Origin: Microbacterium soli
GTDB lineage: Bacteria > Actinomycetota > Actinomycetes > Actinomycetales > Microbacteriaceae
Assembly: GCF_039539005.1 (NCBI RefSeq)
Contig: NZ_BAABCP010000002.1
Coordinates: 434,001-498,000, forward strand
DNA: 64,000 nt
Reading direction: 5' to 3'
Below the pieces are notes generated by a model. That model did no database searches. It was not told the origin of the DNA and was given only the letters and a program-made list of their open reading frames with translations. The stretch's first letter is position 1. Each line of letters starts with the position of its first letter. Below, piece by piece: positions 8,015-15,774 of this stretch. The translations under genes and the position numbers were made by a program.

Positions 8015-8612
8015 CCTCGGCCACGGCAGGGGATGGCTCCGCGCCGATGCGGCCGCGAGCATCCGCCGCGTCGACGCCCGCATCGGACACCCTCTCCAGA
8101 TCACGGACGCCGGGCGCACCAACGCCGAGCAGTGGGAAGCGTGGCGCAAGTACGGCTCACCGCGCGCCGCCTACCCGGGAACCTCGACCCACGAGACCGG
8201 AATCGCGATCGACACCGACGAGCGCATCGTCGGTGTGCTGGCAGAGCACGGCTGGTATCGGCCGTTCGACTTCGAGCCGTGGCACTTCAAATACGTCCCG
8301 ACCAACGACCGGCGTCGTCAGGACTCGACGATGCCACCCCTCCCGAAAGGAAAGACCATGGACGATGTCCGTCAGATGCACTGGATGAAGGACTCCAAGA
8401 CGGTCGGAGGCCGTGCGCTGTTCGTGCCCGGCACCGCCTGGGCGGTCCCGTGGACCGAGTCCGGGGCGACGTACGCGAACAGGTTCGCGCGCGGCCTCGA
8501 CACCGGCGACACCATCGAGGTAACTAAGAGTCTGTTCGACGCCGTCCTCGCGGCATCCGCCCGGTGCGCACCCACCGCGCTCACCATCGAGACCGTGCAC
8601 GCCGACGCATGA
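8001..8612 (+). CDS. Endolysin: M15 (VanY-type) peptidase with a C-terminal wall-binding-like domain
   Basis: The 203-residue protein has an N-terminal M15 zinc peptidase (residues about 1-100): STHETGIAID supplies the His and Asp zinc ligands and PWHFKY the third ligand. Such enzymes cut the peptide stem or cross-bridge of peptidoglycan to release phage. The remaining 84 residues form a separate domain with no hydrolase motif, likely binding the wall. An in-frame ATG at 8358 with a strong ribosome site begins exactly at this second domain. Start at 8001 uses GGAGG within the fibre gene. Confidence 0.85.
   Translation: MQTSDLGHGRGWLRADAAASIRRVDARIGHPLQITDAGRTNAEQWEAWRKYGSPRAAYPGTSTHETGIAIDTDERIVGVLAEHGWYRPFDFEPWHFKYVPTNDRRRQDSTMPPLPKGKTMDDVRQMHWMKDSKTVGGRALFVPGTAWAVPWTESGATYANRFARGLDTGDTIEVTKSLFDAVLAASARCAPTALTIETVHADA
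8346..8360 (+). promoter_or_regulatory. Internal ribosome binding site and ATG within the endolysin gene
   Basis: AAAGGA (8346-8351) lies 6 nt before an in-frame ATG at 8358. Initiation would yield an 84-residue C-terminal polypeptide starting MDDVRQMHW. Several phage endolysins are known to make free copies of their wall-binding domain this way, which then join the full-length enzyme. The site is better than those of many genes in this phage. Confidence 0.6.
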
Positions 8613-8776
8613 CCGACGACACTGCCACCGCCGTCGCCCGCATCGACGAGCGACTCATCGCCGTCGAGCGCGACGTCAAGGAGATTAAGGCCGCGATCCG
8701 CCCCTCGTGGCCCTCCATCGCCTCTGCGCTCATCGCGGCCGCGACCCTCATCATCCTCGTCGCCACCAAGCTATAG
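8609..8776 (+). CDS. Small membrane protein, holin-accessory type (XhlA-like)
   Basis: A 55-residue protein starting in an ATGA overlap with the endolysin. Residues 1-32 form a charged heptad-like helix (ARIDERLIAVERDVKEIKAA) and residues 36-54 a single membrane segment ending at the C-terminus. This coiled-coil-plus-one-membrane-helix layout is that of XhlA-type lysis accessory proteins, which act with a holin. Function is inferred from layout and position in the lysis cassette. Confidence 0.6.
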   Translation: MTDDTATAVARIDERLIAVERDVKEIKAAIRPSWPSIASALIAAATLIILVATKL

Positions 8777-8786
8777 GAGAGACACC

Positions 8787-9098
8787 ATGACCGACACCAC
8801 CCGTGCAGACCGCCGCGCCGCACTCATCGCCGCCGGTGCGATCGCCGACGACACCCCGCCCGTCGCGCTGCTCGACGGCGAGCCCTACCGGCCCAATGTC
8901 CCGAAGCGCGTCCGCGACGCCGTCTACTGGGCAACCCTGGCCGTCGCCGCGGCCTCGCTGTTGGCATCCGGGCTCGCCGGCATCTGGACACCCGGCATCG
9001 CCCCGCAGGTGGTCGCCACGACCGGAGTCGCCACCGGCGTCATGGGCCTCATCGGAGGCGGCGTCGGCGTCATCTACCGGCCCGGCGCGCAGCGCTGA
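8787..9098 (+). CDS. Putative holin
   Basis: A 103-residue protein with an AGGAGAG ribosome site and two predicted membrane segments (about residues 46-66 and 73-95), preceded by a charged cytoplasmic N-terminus. The Gly/Ala-rich second helix and the location at the end of the lysis cassette fit a class II holin that opens the membrane for lysis. It is the last + strand phage gene; a convergent gene ends 2 nt beyond it. Confidence 0.65.
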   Translation: MTDTTRADRRAALIAAGAIADDTPPVALLDGEPYRPNVPKRVRDAVYWATLAVAAASLLASGLAGIWTPGIAPQVVATTGVATGVMGLIGGGVGVIYRPGAQR

Positions 9099-9099
9099 A

Positions 9100-9366
9100 C
9101 TACCGGCGTCCGGCGGGCAGCAGCTGCCGGACGCCGGTAAGGATGATCGCCGGGACGAAGCCAATCCCAGCGATTGTCGCGCCGATGACCATCCACGCTA
9201 GCGGTCCGCTCGTGTCCCCCCAGACGTCCGAGGACTCCGAGAAGAACACGAATATCGCGATCACGAAGATGCCGGCCCCGATACCGGCGATCCACCATGC
9301 GACAGCTTCTGCACCGGTCGAGCCCGTGTTCTCTCGTTGCGGACGGGCTGATTCTTCGGTGCTCAT
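9100..9366 (-). CDS. Small two-helix membrane protein downstream of integrase
   Basis: The 88-residue protein begins in an ATGA overlap with the integrase stop codon, so it is translationally coupled to it. It has a polar N-terminus (about 22 residues), two membrane segments (about 23-42 and 56-77) and a short basic tail. Because it is expressed with the integrase and opposite to the lytic genes, it may be made in the lysogen; small membrane proteins in this place sometimes exclude related phages, but no homology can be seen and that role is speculation. It ends 1 nt from the holin stop, convergently. Confidence 0.6.
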   Translation of the reverse strand: MSTEESARPQRENTGSTGAEAVAWWIAGIGAGIFVIAIFVFFSESSDVWGDTSGPLAWMVIGATIAGIGFVPAIILTGVRQLLPAGRR

Positions 9367-10178
9367 GCCGCGAGCATACTCCCCGGCTGGATCACGGTCG
9401 CGGCCGCGACGCGCCGCCGGGCGTCATCGTCAAGGTGAAGGTAGCGCTGCGTCGTCGACAGCGATGCGTGCCCGAGCATCTCCTGCACCGCGCGCAGGTC
9501 ACCGGTCCCCCGGTACGCGGCCGTCGCGCCGGCGTGGCGAAGCGCGTGCGGATTCCACCCGGTGACGCGCTTGATGATCTTGTGGACGGACTGCGGGTGC
9601 AGGTGTCCGTCAGTCTCGCCCGGGAAGTAGTGGCCGCGCGGGAGGCGTTCCTCGAGCACGTCGAGCGCGAGCGCTAGCGGGTCGTTCACGTAGACGTAGC
9701 GTTCCTTGTCGCCCTTCCCGCGGATCAGCAGCACCTCGCCGCGGCGGTCCCGCATGTGCAACGTGGCGATCTCGGTCAGCCGCAGGCAGGCGTACCGGCC
9801 GAGCAGCACGAGCGCCCGATCACGCGGCGTGGCGTTCAGGATGCTGCGCTGGATGACAGCATCCGGCACGACGCGCGGCATCCTCGCCGCGACGGGTATC
9901 TGCTCGATCAGCAGCGTCGGACTGACGAGCACGTACCTGCGGGCGACCGCCCACCGATAGAACAGCCGCCACGACGCGAGGATCGAATGCCGCGTCTCGG
10001 CCGATAGCTCGCGCGTCTCGGCGAGTGCCTGCTCGATGTGATCCTCGGTTGCGAGGGTCAGCTGCACCCGCCGCGCGAGTTTCCGGACGTACCGCATCCG
10101 CAACTTGACCGTGCCGCTGGCGCGATAGCTCGCGGTCAGCCACTGCTCGAAGAGGGACAGAATCACATCGTTCTGCAT
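9363..10178 (-). CDS. int: Tyrosine-type site-specific integrase
   Basis: The 271-residue enzyme has a core-binding helical domain (residues 1-90) and a catalytic domain with the expected residues: Arg in CLRLTEI (near 133), HALRH (near 213), GHASLSTTQRY with the Tyr nucleophile near 246. It lacks the long arm-binding N-terminus of lambda-type integrases. It recombines attP on the phage with attB in the tRNA-Asn gene. The ATG at 10178 was preferred; a GTG at 10187 sits too close to the GGAGA site. The attachment site is 230 bases upstream. Confidence 0.92.
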   Translation of the reverse strand: MQNDVILSLFEQWLTASYRASGTVKLRMRYVRKLARRVQLTLATEDHIEQALAETRELSAETRHSILASWRLFYRWAVARRYVLVSPTLLIEQIPVAARMPRVVPDAVIQRSILNATPRDRALVLLGRYACLRLTEIATLHMRDRRGEVLLIRGKGDKERYVYVNDPLALALDVLEERLPRGHYFPGETDGHLHPQSVHKIIKRVTGWNPHALRHAGATAAYRGTGDLRAVQEMLGHASLSTTQRYLHLDDDARRRVAAATVIQPGSMLAA

Positions 10179-10206
10179 CGGTCTCACTCTCCAGCATCAG
10201 CAGAAG

Positions 10207-10359
10207 TCAGCGGTGCACGTCGCCTGTTGCGGTGTCGAGGATGCCCCACGCGTCGACGGCCGGCTCGTTGGTCCGGCGGCACATCACCGCGTCGAAGGCC
10301 ACATCGAACGCGACCACCGGGGCGTCGTGCTCATCGACGACGACGTAGCGGCCGGTCAC
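10207..10359 (-). CDS. Small hypothetical phage protein between attachment site and integrase
   Basis: A 50-residue ORF starts at GTG 10359 after a GAAGGG site and ends 28 nt before the integrase start in the same direction, so they probably share a message. The product is acidic and beta-like (MTGRYVVVDEHDAPVVAF, then AVDAWGILDTATGDVH). It has no helix-turn-helix and does not look like a typical basic excisionase, though recombination directionality factors vary widely and often lie here. I do not recognise it. Confidence 0.5.
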   Translation of the reverse strand: MTGRYVVVDEHDAPVVAFDVAFDAVMCRRTNEPAVDAWGILDTATGDVHR

Positions 10360-10411
10360 GCTGCCGATCCCTTCGCCGCGCGGCGGGCGCTCAATGACAC
10401 GATGGGCTTGA

Positions 10412-10448
10412 AACCGGCAGGTTCTTGGTTCGAGTCCAAGCCGGGGAG
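10412..10448 (+). repeat. Phage attachment site: displaced 3' half of tRNA-Asn(GTT)
   Basis: From 10412 the sequence reads as a tRNA 3' half: the last two anticodon-loop bases (AA), anticodon-stem strand CCGGC (10414-10418), five-base variable loop, T stem CTTGG (10424-10428), T loop TTCGAGT, T stem CCAAG, acceptor strand CCGGGGA (10441-10447) and G73 (10448). The CCGGGGAG end and CCGGC strand fit actinobacterial tRNA-Asn. Upstream bases do not continue the tRNA, so this is the copy left at the far end of an integrated element. The matching copy should complete an intact tRNA-Asn at the left end. Confidence 0.8.
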
Positions 10449-10455
10449 CGATCCT

Positions 10456-10489
10456 CGAAGAGACCCCGCCTCACGGCGGGGTCTCTTCG
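10456..10489 (+). terminator. Rho-independent-type terminator originally serving tRNA-Asn
   Basis: A perfect 15-base-pair stem (CGAAGAGACCCCGCC paired with its complement at 10475-10489) closes a 4-base loop. It lies 7 nt after the tRNA end, so it probably terminated the host tRNA-Asn before the phage separated them. It now also insulates the prophage from the neighbouring LysR gene. The run after the stem is T/C-mixed rather than a pure U tract. Confidence 0.85.
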
Positions 10490-10513
10490 TCTCCCATCCA
10501 TCCTGCTGCCCGA

Positions 10514-11485
10514 TCAGGTATCGTCACCCGATCCGCGATTCGAGTCCTGGCCACGAGGCGGAGCAGTGCCTTCCGCCGCCTGCTGGGAGAACTCCGAGAT
10601 CAATCTGCCGAATTCTCGGATGTAGGACGGCGTCCTCGGGCCCGCCGACCAGGCGACCCGCAAGCTGAAGCCGAGCGAGTTCCATGCACGATCCCTGATC
10701 GCGCGCGACGCGAGCGGTATGCCTCGGACATCGACGGTAGACGCGAAGACGGCGACCCCGACACCCGCCTCGGCGAGCGCGGCGAGCGTATGCGCGTTGC
10801 TGGACTCATAGACCACCTGCGGGTGGAGACCAGCCGCCTCGAAACTCGCCGTCAGCTCCTGTGTCGAAAGGAACGACGGATCGTTGACGAGCAGATCGAA
10901 CTTCGCCAAGTCCGTGATCGAGACGGGACCGTCGTCGACGTCCAGCTCATGGCCCTCCGGGAAGTACGCCCTGATCCCCACTCGAGCGATGGGAAGGGAA
11001 TGGAACTGCGGCGGGATCGGGGGCGCGACGATGGCGATGTCGCATTCTCCGGCGATCAGCTGATGGCGAAGACGAGCGGAGCCGTTCTCGATGACCTGCA
11101 GCCGAACCGTCGTGTTGCTCGGTATCCACCGAGCCAGGAACGGCGCCAGGTACGAACCGGCGGCCGTCGCTGCCGCTCCCAGACGGATCGTGGCCCGCGA
11201 TCCGTTCCGTGCCTCCGTCCGCAGTGCGACGACTTCGGAGGCCAGCACGCGAGCCCTGTGCAGCGCCGCCTCTCCGGCCGGTGTGACCGTCGCTCCTCGT
11301 GGGCCTCTTTCGAGAAGTCGCACCCCCAGGTCCGCCTCGAGGCGTGCCACCGAGCGCGAGATCGCCGGTTGCGAGGTGAACAGCTGTCCCGCGGCGGAGC
11401 GGAAGCTCCCCGTGCTCGCCACTGCGATGAAGGCCTGCACATCCCTCAAACTGAGATCAGCCAATGTCAAATACGGATCACTCAT
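10514..11485 (-). CDS. LysR-family transcriptional regulator
   Basis: The 323-residue protein has an N-terminal winged helix-turn-helix (residues about 10-70, with SFRSAAGQLFTSQPAISRSVARLE) and a LysR effector-binding domain (about 95-300). It is divergent from the amidohydrolase-transporter-amidase genes and is their likely regulator, responding to the imported compound or a breakdown product. The start at 11485 (MSDPYLTL) is 75 nt from the amidohydrolase start. The tail (AAEGTAPPRGQDSNRGSGDDT) is long and polar. Confidence 0.92.
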   Translation of the reverse strand: MSDPYLTLADLSLRDVQAFIAVASTGSFRSAAGQLFTSQPAISRSVARLEADLGVRLLERGPRGATVTPAGEAALHRARVLASEVVALRTEARNGSRATIRLGAAATAAGSYLAPFLARWIPSNTTVRLQVIENGSARLRHQLIAGECDIAIVAPPIPPQFHSLPIARVGIRAYFPEGHELDVDDGPVSITDLAKFDLLVNDPSFLSTQELTASFEAAGLHPQVVYESSNAHTLAALAEAGVGVAVFASTVDVRGIPLASRAIRDRAWNSLGFSLRVAWSAGPRTPSYIREFGRLISEFSQQAAEGTAPPRGQDSNRGSGDDT

Positions 11486-11560
11486 CCCTTTAGTTATAGC
11501 AATCCATGCATCATGGTGGGAAGCACTACCGCGACGCCGAACGAAGGAAGAGGTGCGGGC
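11486..11560. promoter_or_regulatory. Divergent control region between LysR gene and catabolic operon
   Basis: This 75-base region must hold both promoters. It contains the inverted repeat CCATG-CAT-CATGG (11504-11516) and, on the - strand, a TATAAC element about 7 nt before the LysR start. The lower GC of the stretch and the dyad suggest a LysR operator, but no clean T-N11-A box stands out, so the site is tentative. Confidence 0.4.
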
Positions 11561-12949
11561 GTGCCACTGACAACACTGATCGCAGGAGGAAAAGTAGTGA
11601 CCCCCGGGGGAGCTGCACCTGCCGACATCGCCATTCGCGACAGTCGAATCGTGGGGCTTCTCGCTCCCGGCGAGCCTTGGCCCGCAGATGAGGTGATCGA
11701 TGCCTCAGGGCTCACGGTCCTTCCGGGGCTCGTCGATGTCCACAGCCATCACCGCGAACCCGGGTTCACGCACAAGGAGGACATTCTCAGCGCCACTCGA
11801 GCCTGCGCCGCAGGGGGCGTGACCACGACACTGGCCATGCCGAACGTGTCCCCGCCGCCGAACACAGTCCGGATCCTGGACGACATGATGCGCCTGTACG
11901 AGCGGTCGGCAGTCGTCGATTGGAACATCAATCCCGCGGGGACGATCGTCGAGGAGATCCCCAAGCTCGCCCAGAAGGGCATCGCCGCGGTCAAGGTCTT
12001 CATGGTCACCGACACGGGCAGGGATTATCCTCACATGCCCGGAATCGGGGTGCACGATCACGGGCAGCTGCTGGCGACGATGGAGGCGTGCAGCCGAGCG
12101 GGAGTGCCGCTGATGGTGCATCCTCACGATCAATCCCTCATGCACCAGATCGAGACGGCCATGTGGGCTCGTGGAGAACGCGACGCGCTCGCCTACGCAC
12201 GCGCCTACGCCGCTCACGACGGTGTGATCTGGGAGACCGCGATCGCGCTGCTCCTCCGGCTTCAGCAGGCGACCGGAGTGCAGTTGCATCTGCTGCACGT
12301 TCAGACCGCCGGCAGCGTCGAGCTGATCCGTGCCGCCAAGGCCCGTGGCCAGAAGGTCAGTGCAGAGGTGAACCCCTGGGCCCTCTTCCTCGGCCATGAC
12401 TGGGCGAACATCGAACGATTGGGTTCGTATGCGTTGTCCTATTGGGTACCTGAATCGAACCAGGCCGCACTGTGGGAGGGGCTCGCGGACGGCACCATCG
12501 ACCTGATCTCGACAGACCATGCGCCCCACACCGCCGAGGAGAAGGAAGTGGGATGGCGGGACGGCTGGGAGGCCCAGACGGGAACACCCTCCGCCCAGTT
12601 CTATCTGCGCATGATGCTGGATGCGGTTCACCACGGCAAGATCTCGCTCGAGAGGGCTGTCGAGCTCTGCTCAACCGCCCCGGCACGAGTGTTCAACATG
12701 ACCAGGAAGGGCTCGATCGCCGTCGGCTTCGACGCAGACCTCGTCCTCGTCGACCAGACCGCGCAGAGGACGATCTCCAATTCCGAGGTGCTGAGCAAGA
12801 TCGGCTACTCGCCGTACGCCGACATGACCTTCACCGGCCTTCCCGTGCGCACACTCGTCCGCGGTAAGACGGTCTTCGCCGAAGGTACGGTGGTGGGCGA
12901 ACCCGGCTTCGGAGAACAGGCGTTCGTCGCGCGCGACGTCCCGGCATGA
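11561..12949 (+). CDS. Metal-dependent amidohydrolase, allantoinase/dihydropyrimidinase/dihydroorotase type
   Basis: The 462-residue enzyme shows the cyclic-amidohydrolase signature: DVHSHHREPG (metal-binding HxH, near residue 62), the Lys in AAVKVFM expected to be carboxylated (near 144), HPHDQ and LLHVQTAG metal His residues, and TDHAPH with the catalytic Asp (near 317) followed by EEK. These enzymes open cyclic amides such as allantoin, hydantoins or dihydropyrimidines; the substrate here is not known. The GTG at 11561 with AAGGAAGAGG 7 nt upstream is preferred to an ATG at 11513. It heads an operon with an ABC importer and amidase. Confidence 0.85.
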   Translation: MPLTTLIAGGKVVTPGGAAPADIAIRDSRIVGLLAPGEPWPADEVIDASGLTVLPGLVDVHSHHREPGFTHKEDILSATRACAAGGVTTTLAMPNVSPPPNTVRILDDMMRLYERSAVVDWNINPAGTIVEEIPKLAQKGIAAVKVFMVTDTGRDYPHMPGIGVHDHGQLLATMEACSRAGVPLMVHPHDQSLMHQIETAMWARGERDALAYARAYAAHDGVIWETAIALLLRLQQATGVQLHLLHVQTAGSVELIRAAKARGQKVSAEVNPWALFLGHDWANIERLGSYALSYWVPESNQAALWEGLADGTIDLISTDHAPHTAEEKEVGWRDGWEAQTGTPSAQFYLRMMLDAVHHGKISLERAVELCSTAPARVFNMTRKGSIAVGFDADLVLVDQTAQRTISNSEVLSKIGYSPYADMTFTGLPVRTLVRGKTVFAEGTVVGEPGFGEQAFVARDVPA

Positions 12950-13025
12950 CCGTGACGAACGGTGCGACCGAACACACCCCTCGCGGCCCGCGCGGGAAGA
13001 GATGTCCATAGAGAGAAGGAAGATC

Positions 13026-14081
13026 GTGTCAAGAAACATCAAGGGATCAGCGCTGATCCTCGTCCCGCTGCTGGCACTGACCGGGTGCGCTGGGCTCTTC
13101 GGCGAGAAGAACACAGAACAAGGCGACCGTACAACCCTCACTTTCGCTTCGTATGGCGGTCCGCTACAGGACCAGCAGATCATTGCGTGGGAGGAGCCGT
13201 ACATGGAGTTGCACGACAACGTCGACTTCATCAACACCTCCCCCTCGGACCCGGCCCAGATCCAAGCGATGGTCGAAGCCGGCAAGCCGACCTGGGATGT
13301 GGCCGACATATCTCCGTACTTCGCCACCGAGTTCTGCGGCGTCTATCTCGAAGAACTGGACCTGAACATCGACCGGTCGCAGTTCGAGGAGGAGACGATC
13401 GGTGAGTGCGGCATGCCGGCGGAACGGTTCGGGCTGCTGTTCCTGTACAACATCGACACCTACGGAGACGCACCCCCCACCCGCACGGCCGACTTCTTCG
13501 ACCTCGAGAAGTTCCCCGGGAAGCGAGCACTGACGAGTTCTCCGCGCGATGGCATGCTGGAGACGGCGCTGCTCGCCAGCGGAGTGGCGCCCGATGACCT
13601 CTACCCGCTCGATGTCGACAGAGCGTTGGAGACCTGGGAGGGTGTCCGCGACGACACGATCTTCGCGGCCAACAACGGGGCCCTGCTCCAGCTGATCGTC
13701 GATGGTCAGGTCGACATGGCCCTCATCGTGACGGGACGGGCGGCGGCGGCCATCGAGGAGGGTGCGAACTTCGCCCCGGTCTGGGATACGACGGTGACCA
13801 ACTACGCCGTCCTGGTCGTGCCGAAGGGCTCGCCCAACAAGGAGGAGGCGATGCGCTTCATCGAGTTCGCGACCTCCGTGGAGCCCGCCGCTGAGTTCGC
13901 GGAGCTGTCCACCACGGCACCGTCGAACCTGGAGGCTGTGCCGGAGTACACCGAACTGCAGTCGATGCTGGATGTCTTCGGACCGGCGAACACGGGCTCG
14001 CGCGTGGCGATGGATGCGACGTGGTGGAGTCAGAACTACTCCGAGATGACCGACCGGTTCAACACCTGGCTCGCAGGATGA
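13026..14081 (+). CDS. ABC importer substrate-binding lipoprotein, PotD family
   Basis: The 351-residue protein begins at GTG 13026 behind AGAAGG and has a lipoprotein signal (about residues 1-20) ending in the lipobox LALTGC, so it is anchored to the outer face of the membrane. The mature part reads as a type II periplasmic-binding fold of the spermidine/putrescine family (FASYGGPLQ near the N-terminus, WDVADISPYFA after it). It would deliver the ligand to the two permeases that follow. An ATG at 13002 would break the signal peptide geometry. Confidence 0.88.
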   Translation: MSRNIKGSALILVPLLALTGCAGLFGEKNTEQGDRTTLTFASYGGPLQDQQIIAWEEPYMELHDNVDFINTSPSDPAQIQAMVEAGKPTWDVADISPYFATEFCGVYLEELDLNIDRSQFEEETIGECGMPAERFGLLFLYNIDTYGDAPPTRTADFFDLEKFPGKRALTSSPRDGMLETALLASGVAPDDLYPLDVDRALETWEGVRDDTIFAANNGALLQLIVDGQVDMALIVTGRAAAAIEEGANFAPVWDTTVTNYAVLVVPKGSPNKEEAMRFIEFATSVEPAAEFAELSTTAPSNLEAVPEYTELQSMLDVFGPANTGSRVAMDATWWSQNYSEMTDRFNTWLAG

Positions 14082-14120
14082 TCCGATGGCCACCGCGATT
14101 CGATGCACAGGAGCAATCCA

Positions 14121-14978
14121 GTGAGAACTGAACGCCGCCTGAGTGCGGGGATCATGCTGCTCCCCGCCGCTGTCATCTTCGCGGTGGCCTTCGTCCTGCC
14201 CCTGGCCGGTGTCGCCTGGCGGAGCATCACCGAGCCCGAACCGGGTCTGGGGAACTACGTCACGCTGCTGTTCGACGGCGTCAGCCTCACGGTGATCCTG
14301 CGAACGGGCTGGGTCGCACTGCTCGTGACCCTCGTGACACTGGTCCTGGGGTATCCCTACGCGTACGCGTTGACACTGGTGTCCCCCCGTACGCGCGCGA
14401 TCATGTTCACCCTCGTGCTCGTGCCGTTCTGGACCAGCATGATGGCGCGGAACTTCGCTTGGCTGGTGCTCCTGCAGAACGGCGGGCCGCTGCAACGCCT
14501 GTTCGCCGCAGTCGGCAGAGAGGACGTCGTGCTCTTCGGGACGACAGCAGGTGTCGTGATCGCCATGTCGCAGGTTCTGCTGCCGTTCATGGTCCTCCCC
14601 CTCTTCAGCGTGATGCAAGGCATAGACCGCAGGCTCGTCTCTGCCGCTGTGAGCCTCGGATCGTCGCACACGAGAGCATTCTGGAAGGTCTACTGGCCGC
14701 TGTCTCGACGCGGAATCGTCTCCGGCTTCCTGCTCGTCTTCTCCGTGAGCCTGGGATTCTATGTGACGCCGGCCATCATCGGATCCCCGCAGGAGTCGCT
14801 GATCGCACAACTGCTGAGCGTACGGACCATGGAGCAGCTCGACTTCGGTGGTGCGGGCGCGCTGGGTCTGTTCGTGCTCGTCGTCACGCTCCTGCTCGTC
14901 GCGGGGATCAGCCGGTTCGGCGGCTCCACATCGGCTCTGGGTTCCGCGCTGAGCAGAAAGGACGGGATCAGTGCGTAA
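14121..14978 (+). CDS. ABC importer permease, PotB type
   Basis: The 285-residue integral membrane protein has about six membrane segments and a cytoplasmic EAA-type loop (SAAVSLGSSHTRAFWKVYWPLS, outlined near residues 180-200) that couples to the ATPase. The GTG at 14121 with AGGAG 7 nt upstream is chosen over the ATG at 14103, which has no such site. It overlaps the second permease by 8 nt. Confidence 0.88.
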   Translation: MRTERRLSAGIMLLPAAVIFAVAFVLPLAGVAWRSITEPEPGLGNYVTLLFDGVSLTVILRTGWVALLVTLVTLVLGYPYAYALTLVSPRTRAIMFTLVLVPFWTSMMARNFAWLVLLQNGGPLQRLFAAVGREDVVLFGTTAGVVIAMSQVLLPFMVLPLFSVMQGIDRRLVSAAVSLGSSHTRAFWKVYWPLSRRGIVSGFLLVFSVSLGFYVTPAIIGSPQESLIAQLLSVRTMEQLDFGGAGALGLFVLVVTLLLVAGISRFGGSTSALGSALSRKDGISA

Positions 14979-15759
14979 CGGGCTGTCACCTTTCTTGAAA
15001 GTCGTCGTCGGCGTGGTCGCGCTGCTGCTGGTCGCACCGACCCTCATCGTCATCCCGATGAGTTTCAGTTCCGGCACGACGTTTCGGTTCCCACCTCGCG
15101 GATGGTCATTGCGCTGGTACGAGGAACTGCTCACAGACCCCGCGTGGCTCGATTCGATAAGCCGGTCGCTGCTGATAGGGTTCATCGTCATGGTGGTCGC
15201 CGGTGTCTGCGGCACCCTGGTCGCATTGGGGCTGCACTACGGCAAGTTCCGCGGGAGCGGGCTGATCGAGTCGCTCGTCCTGGCGCCGATGGTCGCCCCG
15301 ACCATCGTGCTGGCCGTGTCGGTGTACATCTCGTTCCTCTATTGGAACCTCACCGGCACGCTGCTCGGTTACGTGCTCGCCCATGCGATGCTGGCCATTC
15401 CGTTCGTCTACGTCTCTGTGAACACGAGCCTCAAGAGCCTGGACCCCATCCTGGGAAATGCGGCGGCGAGCCTCGGGTCCACTCCGATGAGGACGTTCCG
15501 AAGGGTCACCTTCCCACTCGTGCTGCCCGGCGTGCTCGCCGGAATGGTGTTCGCCTTCGTGACCTCCTTCGATGAAGTCGTCGTATCCCTGTTCATCCGC
15601 TCCCCCGGAACAGAGACGCTCCCGGTGCGCATGTTCAACAGCGTCACCCTGCAGATCGACCCCACGATCTCCGCTGCGGCCAGCGTCGTGGTCGTACTGG
15701 TCACCGCCGTCATCCTGACGGCGCAGCTGGTCTTCGTCCAGCGCAAGCAAACCAAATAA
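14971..15759 (+). CDS. ABC importer permease, PotC type
   Basis: The 262-residue permease starts at GTG 14971, inside the end of the upstream gene, with AAAGGACGG as ribosome site. It has six predicted membrane segments and the coupling loop NAAASLGSTPMRTFRRVTFP near residues 150-170. It pairs with the PotB-type permease to form the channel. The DUF-free, compact length is usual for PotC. Confidence 0.88.
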   Translation: MRNGLSPFLKVVVGVVALLLVAPTLIVIPMSFSSGTTFRFPPRGWSLRWYEELLTDPAWLDSISRSLLIGFIVMVVAGVCGTLVALGLHYGKFRGSGLIESLVLAPMVAPTIVLAVSVYISFLYWNLTGTLLGYVLAHAMLAIPFVYVSVNTSLKSLDPILGNAAASLGSTPMRTFRRVTFPLVLPGVLAGMVFAFVTSFDEVVVSLFIRSPGTETLPVRMFNSVTLQIDPTISAAASVVVVLVTAVILTAQLVFVQRKQTK

Positions 15760-15774
15760 GGACACGAGAGCTCC

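Larger units (their letters stand above)
1..10448. mobile_element. Right part of an integrated siphovirus-type prophage
   Basis: A run of phage head, tail, fibre and lysis genes on the + strand is followed by a convergent integrase module and ends exactly at a partial tRNA-Asn 3' half. The left end (terminase, most of the portal, replication and repressor genes, and the intact tRNA copy) lies outside the window. Order portal, protease-capsid, connectors, major tail, tape measure, tail tip, fibre, endolysin, holin is the standard long-tailed phage order. No gene in this part is visibly broken, so the element could be functional, but the missing half cannot be judged. Confidence 0.93.

Noticed and set aside
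10401..10448. Reading the tRNA fragment as tRNA-Ser(TGA) or tRNA-Phe(GAA)
   Set aside because: The apparent anticodons lie in phage sequence; the conserved part starts at AACCGGC, and the acceptor end, G73 and stem strands fit tRNA-Asn. The 5-base variable loop excludes Ser.
10790..11560. N-terminal extension of the amidohydrolase frame reaching back over the LysR gene
   Set aside because: It is antisense to LysR and not protein-like; the GTG at 11561 has a good ribosome site and begins a normal amidohydrolase N-terminus.
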